A model generated the notes under the pieces. It was not told where the DNA came from. It worked only from the letters and a program-made list of their open reading frames with translations, and made no database searches. Shown here one piece after another: positions 7,939 to 11,769 of a stretch of DNA of 11,769 nt. The position numbers and the translations under genes were made by a program. Origin of the DNA: an uncultured bacterium (GTDB lineage: Bacteria; Patescibacteriota; Patescibacteriia; 2-12-FULL-60-25); contig CALBSL010000171.1 of NCBI GenBank assembly GCA_937968025.1, positions 1 through 11,769 on the forward strand, written 5' to 3'. Numbering within the stretch: the stretch's first letter is position 1; each line of letters begins with the position of its first letter.

Positions 7939-7967
7939 TTGACAATCGGTAAGAGCTTGGTTAGGAT
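7939..7967 (+). promoter_or_regulatory. Promoter of the 152-aa unknown gene
   Basis: TTGACA (7939-7944), a 17-bp spacer and TAGGAT (7962-7967) lie just after the ileS terminator. The predicted start near 7974 gives a leader of about 25 nucleotides with the Shine-Dalgarno AAAGGAG at 7986-7992. Confidence 0.8.
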
Positions 7968-7998
7968 TCGCTGGTGTTTCTGAGCAAAGGAGTACTAG

Positions 7999-8457
7999 AT
8001 GGAGATGAAGGAAACGCAGGAGCTTGGGATGGTGGGGCCAGTGCAGCGTACGTCTGAAGTGCGGAACTGGCTCTGGGTGGTGGTTGAGCGGATCGCGTTG
8101 AAGAAGCCGACCAACATGGTGCCAAGCGTTTTGTTCAGACGAAAAAGAAAGGACACTGAACGTGGGGTGATCGGCATTCGTGAAGATACGGTGTGGGCCA
8201 GATGCTTGGACCTGAGGATCTGGCCAAGTTCGGGGAAAACATCCCCTGGTGTATGGATCGCTGTCGGGGATGAAAAAGTCCTTACCCGTTTTTACCTGAC
8301 CCCTGGCGAACATCCTCTGACGTACATCAGTGGGCCGGATGAGCTCAAAGCGCCGTATGGATTCGTCTATCGTGTCCACGCCTTCTTCACCGAGCACTAC
8401 GCTCGTTGCTATCTTGAGGGGAAGAACCCGGGCAAGGGCCGAGACGGCGATTCCTGA
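7999..8457 (+). CDS. Unrecognised 152-residue protein
   Basis: I do not recognise this protein. It is supported as a real gene by a good promoter, by AAAGGAG six bases before the ATG, and by its place between a terminator and the next gene on the same strand. The product looks soluble and mixed alpha/beta. It has a polar N-terminus, a basic stretch FRRKRKDTER near residues 46-55, a Trp-rich middle (WARCLDLRIWP, then GVWIAVG), and aromatic-rich GFVYRVHAFFTEHYARCYLEG before a short Gly/Lys/Asp tail. No signal peptide, membrane helix or known motif is visible. A second ATG two codons downstream (8005) could also serve, but spacing favours 7999. An antisense reading frame over the same DNA (7927-8562) has no comparable signals. 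Function unknown. Confidence 0.7.
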   Translation: MEMKETQELGMVGPVQRTSEVRNWLWVVVERIALKKPTNMVPSVLFRRKRKDTERGVIGIREDTVWARCLDLRIWPSSGKTSPGVWIAVGDEKVLTRFYLTPGEHPLTYISGPDELKAPYGFVYRVHAFFTEHYARCYLEGKNPGKGRDGDS

Positions 8458-8462
8458 TATCT

Positions 8463-8484
8463 GGAGAATCTTGCTCCTTTTTTG
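8463..8484 (+). terminator. Weak possible terminator after the unknown gene
   Basis: A GGAG/CTCC stem of only four pairs with a seven-base loop is followed by TTTTTTG. It lies five bases after the stop codon of the unknown gene. The stem is short, so termination would be partial at best. Confidence 0.35.
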
Positions 8485-8486
8485 TT

Positions 8487-8508
8487 TGTTCATCATTCGT
8501 GATGAACA
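8487..8508 (+). other. Perfect hairpin with TTCG tetraloop in the intergenic region
   Basis: TGTTCATCA and TGATGAACA form a perfect 9-bp stem around TTCG, an exceptionally stable RNA tetraloop when closed by suitable pairs. It is preceded, not followed, by a T-run, so it is not a standard terminator on either strand. It could be an mRNA 3'-end stabiliser for the upstream gene, part of the leader of the next gene, or an operator. No convincing promoter for the next gene is seen in 8458-8594. Confidence 0.55.
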
Positions 8509-8594
8509 GGTATTCTGCTTCTCGAGGGTTTTGATTAGTGTGAGAGATGTAAGACGAATCAACGCCTTACACGCTCATTTCAACGGAGGTAGTC

Positions 8595-9896
8595 ATGGAC
8601 AAGATCTTCTATGTGATCGCGGGTGGGACGTTTGTGGAGGTGGCGCCGCACTTTAGCTTTGCGGCGCCGGCGTTCGGGAAGGTTGGTCGCGAGCTTGCGC
8701 CGTTCCTCGTGGGGGCGCTCGCTCGGCTCGGGCGGCCGAACACTCGCGTTCAGCTCGTGCTGACGCGGATGGCGATCGGTGGGGCGGAGCGTTCGCCTGA
8801 GGAGCTCGCCTGGTTCGAGCGTATCGGCATCAAGGATCTGCGCACGAATGCCGACATGCAGCTCCTCGTGGATCACCTCGTTGCTGATCCTGCCACGAAG
8901 GGGATCGTGCTCGCGGCGGCGCTCACGGACCTGCAGCCTTCTCGGTTGCTCATCGACGGGGTTCCTTCGAGCGAGGTGGGTCGCGAGCGTTCACGTCTCA
9001 ACTCGTCGAAGGCGCTCACCATCGAGACGGAGCCTGCGCCGAAGATCGTGGCGGGCATCCGTCGCGAACGGAAGGATCTCTTCCTGGTGGGGTTCAAGAC
9101 GACGTCGGGAATGGAGGCGGATGTGCAGTATCTGCGCGGTCTCGCTCTCCTCAAGGGGGCGAGCTGCAACCTGGTGCTCGCGAACGATCTAAAGACACAC
9201 CTGAACATGGTGATCACGCCTGAGCAGGCGCGGTACCATGAGACGACCAACCGCAGGGAGGCGCTTGCAGGGCTCGCCGAGATGATCGCCCTCCGGTCTG
9301 AGCTCACGTTCACCCGCGCGACCGTCGTACCCGGTGACGCGATCAAGTGGGGCTCAGAACTCATTGCTCCTTCGCTTCGTGAGGTGGTGAATCACTGCAT
9401 CGCGCGCGGGGCCTACAAGCCGTTCAACGGCGTCACGGTGGGCCACTTCGCTTCACGCGGACCGGATGGAACGATTCTCACGTCGCGTCGCAAGACGAAC
9501 TTCAATCGTCTGGATGAAACCGGGCTCGTACTCATCGAACCACACGGGGAGGACGAGGTGATCGCGCATGGCTTCAAGCCTTCTGTGGGCGGACAGAGCC
9601 AGCGCATTATCTTCGATGCACATCCCGAGCTCGACTGCATCGTGCATATGCACAGCCCGCTCCGTGCTGGATCTGTAGTGCCCGTGCGTGAGCAGCGCCC
9701 GTATGAGTGCGGCTCGCACGAATGTGGACGGAACACGAACGACGGCCTCGCGAGCTTCGATGGGATTCACGCGGTGATGCTCGACAAGCACGGTCCGAAC
9801 ATCGTCTTCCCGAAGGCAATGGACCCGAAGAAGGTGATTGCGTTCATCGAGGCCAACATCGATCTCGCCGCTCGCACGGACAATCTCGCCACGTAA
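8595..9896 (+). CDS. Fusion of CoaB-like (phosphopantothenate-cysteine ligase) and class II aldolase-like domains
   Basis: The 433-residue protein starts eight bases after GGAGG begins, ideal spacing. Residues about 1-240 resemble CoaB, the CTP-dependent half of the Dfp flavoprotein: IAGGT (8-12), FGKVG (27-31), LAAALTDLQP (106-115), K140-L-T then VGFKTT (165-170), LLKGASCNLVLANDL (185-199) and N-M-V-I-T-P. Residues about 252-425 resemble class II aldolase/adducin: GSELIAPSL, FNGVTVGHFASR, the metal motif H351-M-H353-S, and DKHG with H399 as a likely third ligand. By eye alignment, the CoaB Asn that stabilises the acyl-cytidylate is Ala24, and the FucA catalytic Glu position is Gly (near residue 332), so textbook activities are doubtful. 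No CoaC decarboxylase half is present. The codons are more GC-rich than those of the neighbours. The cytosolic role and substrate are unknown. Confidence 0.7.
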   Translation: MDKIFYVIAGGTFVEVAPHFSFAAPAFGKVGRELAPFLVGALARLGRPNTRVQLVLTRMAIGGAERSPEELAWFERIGIKDLRTNADMQLLVDHLVADPATKGIVLAAALTDLQPSRLLIDGVPSSEVGRERSRLNSSKALTIETEPAPKIVAGIRRERKDLFLVGFKTTSGMEADVQYLRGLALLKGASCNLVLANDLKTHLNMVITPEQARYHETTNRREALAGLAEMIALRSELTFTRATVVPGDAIKWGSELIAPSLREVVNHCIARGAYKPFNGVTVGHFASRGPDGTILTSRRKTNFNRLDETGLVLIEPHGEDEVIAHGFKPSVGGQSQRIIFDAHPELDCIVHMHSPLRAGSVVPVREQRPYECGSHECGRNTNDGLASFDGIHAVMLDKHGPNIVFPKAMDPKKVIAFIEANIDLAARTDNLAT

Positions 9897-9901
9897 CTGA
9901 A

Positions 9902-9931
9902 ACCCCGGTGTAATACCGGGGTGTTTTATTT
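9902..9931 (+). terminator. Intrinsic terminator of the CoaB-aldolase fusion gene
   Basis: ACCCCGGT and ACCGGGGT make an 8-bp stem around GTAAT (9902-9922), followed by GTTTTATTT. It sits between convergent genes; on the minus strand the stem is followed by only three T, so it mainly serves the plus strand. Confidence 0.88.
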
Positions 9932-10309
9932 CTAATGGTTGTTTTTACGCTGACGGTAATCCGAACATCGCAGAAGGAGGAGCGCGAGACAAGTAAATAT
10001 GGCGGCAAACGGCCAGAGCGCTATTTGCAATACTTGCGCGAACCACGAAGGCGTGTAGCGGCCTAAGTCCGTCGTTGAGATGCCAAGGTCGTCGAGATAG
10101 GCGAGAATCCCTTCGATAGTGATACTGTCAGGTCGATATTCGACGAGTAGCACCGATTCCTTTGCTGCGTCAATATGGATCAAGCCAGTGGGGTATGTGA
10201 GCTGATGCTCTGGACCGTCGTTGAAAAACCAGCCTAGACTCGTGTAGCGATCGGAGATCTTTGGATGGATGCCATTCACTCGAAATACCCGCGTGTGGAT
10301 TTTAGACAT
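9932..10309 (-). CDS. Small C-terminally membrane-anchored protein with HMA-like fold
   Basis: From the ATG at 10309 the product has 125 residues. Residues about 5-78 look like the beta-alpha-beta-beta-alpha-beta pattern of heavy-metal-associated domains: TRVFRVNGIHP, LIHIDAAKESVLLVEYRPDS, then ITIEGILAYLDDLGI. The CxxC metal site that normally follows the first strand (family GMHC..C) is absent; IHPKIS stands there. Residues about 89-113 form one hydrophobic membrane segment, and the tail RCSDYRQRKNNH is basic, suggesting a cytoplasmic C-terminus. A longer start at 10372 lies inside the upstream regulator gene and is unlikely. The ATG overlaps the last codons of the TrmB-like gene (ATGTCTAA), so the two are one operon. 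The HMA assignment is tentative. Confidence 0.6.
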   Translation of the reverse strand: MSKIHTRVFRVNGIHPKISDRYTSLGWFFNDGPEHQLTYPTGLIHIDAAKESVLLVEYRPDSITIEGILAYLDDLGISTTDLGRYTPSWFAQVLQIALWPFAAIFTCLALLLLRCSDYRQRKNNH

Positions 10310-11081
10310 ACGTATTTTTATACGGTTCCGACACCGCCCAAATCCCATCAAACATCGCAAGAACAAGCGCATGGAGTTCTGATGAGGTAATCAAGAGTGC
10401 GCTTGGTGCGGCTTTTGTTCCAAAAAAGGCGATCTTATCGTCGAATAGAATCACCATCGAAGGGAAGCGTCCTTGGAGGGATTTTGGAAGATAGCGCGGA
10501 TTACGCAAGGCAAGATCCGTAGGGGAGAGTCCTTTTCCGGAACGAGAAGGGCGTTCTTCCCACAGAGTTCGTGTGTTGATACCGCGCTGCTTGCGTTGTG
10601 CAAGATAGTACTCGCGATAGGTCGCATCCATGTCCGTCAATACATTGCGAGCGGGGGCGATCAAGCCCCAGACCCGCGACTTACAGTACAGCGCTTCTTC
10701 AAGAACGGTTTTTATCCCTTGCAAGCCATCATAGTGCTCTGAACGTATACCGCTCGATCCTGACTCTTTTGCGGTAAGTAGCCCGCTGAGTTCTCCGAGA
10801 AGGGCTTTTTTTGAAGTGAGTTGCTGTATCTGTGTATCGAGATACCCTCCTAACCGCTCCGGATTCGCCATCACGAACAACCGCTTCTTTTCCGAACCGC
10901 TCTTTGCGACGAGTCCTTTTTGTATGAGTGTTTCCAGTGCGTGATAGATCGTCGGCCGTTTTAACCCCGTTTCTTTGATCAGACTCTGAACATCAATACC
11001 AGAACGCTTTTGTCCAGCAAGATAAATCGTCGCCTCGGTAGGAGTGAGGCCGAGATCCTGGAGTCGTTCGCGGATAGACAT
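10302..11081 (-). CDS. TrmB-family transcriptional regulator
   Basis: The 259-residue protein opens with a winged helix-turn-helix of the TrmB kind: LQDLGLTPTEATIYLA (8-22), then VQSLIKETGLKRPTIYHALETLIQKGLVAK (31-60) and a wing with KKRLFVMANP. A short helical linker (about 76-104) is followed by a C-terminal region (about 112-259). Elements there such as YREYYLAQRKQRGINTRTLW, MVILFDDKIAFFGTK and LHALVLAMFDGIW resemble the phospholipase-D-like fold of many bacterial and CPR TrmB proteins. It would bind DNA as a dimer in the cytosol. The start is fixed by a consensus promoter only a few bases upstream, so the transcript is leaderless or nearly so. It is cotranscribed with the small membrane protein that overlaps its 3' end, which suggests that protein is its partner or target. 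The ligand is unknown. Confidence 0.82.
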   Translation of the reverse strand: MSIRERLQDLGLTPTEATIYLAGQKRSGIDVQSLIKETGLKRPTIYHALETLIQKGLVAKSGSEKKRLFVMANPERLGGYLDTQIQQLTSKKALLGELSGLLTAKESGSSGIRSEHYDGLQGIKTVLEEALYCKSRVWGLIAPARNVLTDMDATYREYYLAQRKQRGINTRTLWEERPSRSGKGLSPTDLALRNPRYLPKSLQGRFPSMVILFDDKIAFFGTKAAPSALLITSSELHALVLAMFDGIWAVSEPYKNTYV

Positions 11082-11089
11082 ATAGAGGC

Positions 11090-11118
11090 TGTATATCAGG
11101 AAATATGGGTTCTGTCAA
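11090..11118 (-). promoter_or_regulatory. Consensus promoter of the TrmB-like gene, leaderless
   Basis: On the minus strand TTGACA (complement of 11113-11118), a 17-bp spacer and TATACA (complement of 11090-11095) form a near-perfect promoter. The expected start, about seven bases on, is near 11083. The start codon is at 11079-11081, so at most a few untranslated bases remain and there is no room for a Shine-Dalgarno. Confidence 0.8.
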
Positions 11119-11222
11119 TCGTTGTTGAAGCAAAAATAAACGTAATGGTATGGGTTGAGACGGAAATAGAATAAACTCCAAAGAGGAGCAACGTGTATCT
11201 GATGGGTGGAATTCATGAAGCT

Positions 11223-11250
11223 AAAAAAATCGCCTTCCGGCGATTTTTTT
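11223..11250 (-). terminator. Intrinsic terminator of the tRNA-Arg gene
   Basis: AAAAAAATCGCC and GGCGATTTTTTT pair over 12 bp around TTCC. It lies three bases beyond the encoded CCA of tRNA-Arg, so on the minus strand it ends that transcript. It is symmetric and would also work on the plus strand, where no gene precedes it. Confidence 0.88.
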
Positions 11251-11253
11251 GTA

Positions 11254-11330
11254 TGGTGCACCCCAGACGATTCGAACGTCTGACCTCTTCCTTCGGAGGG
11301 AAGCGCTCTATCCAGCTGAGCTAGGGGTGC
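11254..11330 (-). tRNA. tRNA-Arg (anticodon CCG)
   Basis: The minus strand folds as a complete 77-nt cloverleaf. The acceptor stem is GCACCCC/GGGGTGC, the D arm GCTC...GAGC, the anticodon stem CTTCC/GGAAG with loop CTCCGAA (anticodon CCG, reading CGG), the variable loop AGGTC, and the T arm AGACG-TTCGAAT-CGTCT. The discriminator A is followed by an encoded CCA. All stems are fully paired. Confidence 0.95.
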
Positions 11331-11347
11331 GGATTTGTTGGGTATTT

Positions 11348-11388
11348 CTTGCCTGGCGAGCGTACCTGCTTTTCCATTGACAGGCAAG
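11348..11388. repeat. Inverted repeat between the two tRNA genes
   Basis: CTTGCCTG (11348-11355) and CAGGCAAG (11381-11388) are perfect 8-bp inverted repeats 25 bp apart. The right arm overlaps the -35 regions of both tRNA promoters. It could form a cruciform or RNA stem, or simply be chance. Confidence 0.4.
11359..11387 (-). promoter_or_regulatory. Possible promoter of tRNA-Arg
   Basis: On the minus strand TTGCCT (complement of 11382-11387), a 17-bp spacer and TACGCT (complement of 11359-11364) would start transcription near 11352, about 22 bases before the mature 5' end. The -10 is weak. It overlaps the opposite-facing tRNA-Lys promoter. Confidence 0.4.
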
Positions 11389-11405
11389 CGGCCGTTGTGT
11401 ATTCT
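11377..11405 (+). promoter_or_regulatory. Promoter of tRNA-Lys
   Basis: TTGACA (11377-11382), a 17-bp spacer and TATTCT (11400-11405) form a strong promoter. Transcription would start near 11412, leaving a leader of about 107 nucleotides before the mature tRNA. The leader contains a partial copy of the tRNA's 5' end. Confidence 0.75.
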
Positions 11406-11426
11406 ACCGGCACAAAAGAACGAGAT

Positions 11427-11445
11427 TCTCTCACTTGCAGCGGTA
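11427..11445 (+). repeat. Upstream 19-bp copy of the tRNA-Lys 5' end
   Basis: The 19 bases at 11427-11445 recur exactly at 11509-11527, 82 bp downstream. The shared part covers the ten bases before the tRNA and its first nine nucleotides (GCAGCGGTA). After that the first copy degenerates (CTCCCAATGGTCG against GCTCAATCGGTAG), still loosely like a D arm. Confidence 0.8.
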
Positions 11446-11518
11446 CTCCCAATGGTCGTGCCGCCGCGGCGTTCGTTCGCTCGAGAGAGCGTCGAACGTC
11501 TCTCGGACTCTCTCACTT

Positions 11519-11594
11519 GCAGCGGTAGCTCAATCGGTAGAGCAGGGGCCTCTTAAGCCCAAGGTTCTGGGTTCGATTCCCAGCCGCTGCACCA
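11519..11594 (+). tRNA. tRNA-Lys (anticodon CTT)
   Basis: This is a 76-nt cloverleaf: acceptor GCAGCGG/CCGCTGC, D arm GCTC...GAGC, anticodon loop CTCTTAA (anticodon CTT, reading AAG), T arm CTGGG-TTCGATT-CCCAG, discriminator A and encoded CCA. The anticodon stem GGGGC/GCCCA has a G-A mismatch at its outermost pair; all other stems are intact. Confidence 0.92.
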
Positions 11595-11632
11595 TTTCAA
11601 AACCGGCCCCAAAGCCGGTTTTGTGTTACGCG
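11578..11632 (+). repeat. 55-bp direct repeat, copy 1 (tRNA-Lys 3' end plus terminator)
   Basis: These 55 bases, from the T arm of tRNA-Lys through CCA and the terminator to TTACGCG, recur exactly at 11715-11769, offset by 137 bp. Confidence 0.95.
11599..11627 (+). terminator. Intrinsic terminator of tRNA-Lys
   Basis: AAAACCGGC and GCCGGTTTT form a 9-bp stem around CCCAAA (11599-11622), followed by GTGTT. It starts four bases after the encoded CCA. An identical hairpin recurs at 11736-11759 as part of a longer repeat. Confidence 0.8.
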
Positions 11633-11646
11633 GTAGGGAATCGAAC

Positions 11647-11690
11647 GGGCACACGTCGAACTCGCGGTGCGAGTAAATCCACGCGTGCCC
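11647..11690 (-). other. Two-tier hairpin between the 55-bp repeats
   Basis: As RNA from the minus strand, GGGCACGCGT pairs with ACGTGTGCCC (10 bp with one G-U). Inside it, CTCGC pairs with GCGAG around ACC. On the plus strand the G-U becomes an A-C mismatch. The flanking stretch 11633-11714 contains no gene that I can recognise; a fragment resembling a T loop (complement of AATCGAAC at 11640-11647) does not pair as a tRNA arm. Confidence 0.45.
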
Positions 11691-11714
11691 CGGCCCGAGC
11701 GGCAAGCGAGGCGA

Positions 11715-11769
11715 TCCCAGCCGCTGCACCATTTCAAAACCGGCCCCAAAGCCGGTTTTGTGTTACGCG
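11715..11769 (+). repeat. 55-bp direct repeat, copy 2, ending at the window edge
   Basis: This is an exact second copy of 11578-11632, including the tRNA 3' end with CCA and the terminator hairpin. Just upstream the match continues loosely (CGAT-CCCAG against CGATTCCCAG, one base missing), but no tRNA body precedes it. The repeat reaches the last base of the window, so its true length is unknown. Confidence 0.95.

Noticed and set aside
7927..8562. 211-codon open frame on the minus strand over the unknown gene
   Set aside because: It has no ribosome-binding site or promoter, and its 3' end reaches into the ileS terminator, while the plus-strand frame has both signals. Its composition (Arg-, Pro- and His-rich toward the end) looks like antisense translation.
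11193..11250. GAGGAG followed by GTG, suggesting a short plus-strand peptide gene before the terminator
   Set aside because: The frame has no stop before the terminator and continues into the tRNA-Arg gene; no convincing plus-strand promoter precedes it. The terminator is explained by tRNA-Arg.
11115..11516. 133-codon minus-strand open frame across the tRNA-Arg gene
   Set aside because: It reads through a complete tRNA and its terminator, so it cannot be a protein gene.
11633..11714. Possible attC-type integron site or a second, degenerate tRNA
   Set aside because: No paired GTTRRRY/RYYYAAC core boxes are seen, and the T-loop-like piece has no pairing arm; only a generic nested hairpin remains.
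1..11769. CRISPR array, transposase or phage genes
   Set aside because: No regularly spaced repeats and no recombinase, transposase or phage structural motifs were found in any frame; the only repeats are those around tRNA-Lys.

Overview
The window looks like a chromosomal stretch from a bacterium of the Candidate Phyla Radiation (Patescibacteria). That is an inference from family-level resemblance: a secreted protein with the Trp/Tyr-rich repeat domain common on CPR cell surfaces, an isoleucyl-tRNA synthetase of the eukaryotic-like type, a split transketolase, a divergent pentose-5-phosphate 3-epimerase that keeps company with RpiB, and a TrmB-like regulator. TGA is used as a normal stop (ends of rpe, rpiB and the M16 gene), so the recoded UGA-glycine CPR lineages are unlikely. 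Base composition is about half GC, with one clearly GC-richer gene.

Left part (1-4798, all minus strand, read from right to left). A lone M16-type zinc peptidase (3461-4798) is driven by a near-consensus promoter and closed by a strong terminator. Next comes a tightly overlapping set: rpiB (2965-3402), an rpe-like gene (2309-2968) and a secreted Ig-like surface protein (891-2312), joined by ATGA start/stop overlaps and closed by a terminator at 856-880. Then the N-terminal subunit of transketolase (1-802) has its own extended -10 promoter and runs off the left edge. RpiB, Rpe and transketolase together form most of the non-oxidative pentose phosphate pathway.

Middle (4799-9931, plus strand). 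Divergently from the M16 gene, ileS (4922-7897) ends in a good terminator. It is followed by an unrecognised 152-aa gene (7999-8457) with a full promoter and Shine-Dalgarno, then a 433-aa fusion protein (8595-9896) joining a CoaB-like (phosphopantothenate-cysteine ligase) domain to a class II aldolase-like domain. In both domains a hallmark catalytic residue appears to be missing by eye alignment. This is the most interesting protein in the window.

Right part (9932-11769). On the minus strand, a TrmB-family regulator (10302-11081) has a consensus promoter so close to its start codon that the mRNA must be leaderless or nearly so. It overlaps a small C-terminally membrane-anchored protein (9932-10309) whose soluble part resembles a metal-binding HMA fold without its CxxC. 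Two tRNA genes follow: tRNA-Arg(CCG) on the minus strand and tRNA-Lys(CTT) on the plus strand. The tRNA-Lys gene is flanked by partial copies of itself: 19 bp covering its 5' end lie upstream, and 55 bp covering its 3' end and terminator recur downstream, ending exactly at the window edge. This may be a trace of recombination or integration at the tRNA gene, or a contig-end effect.
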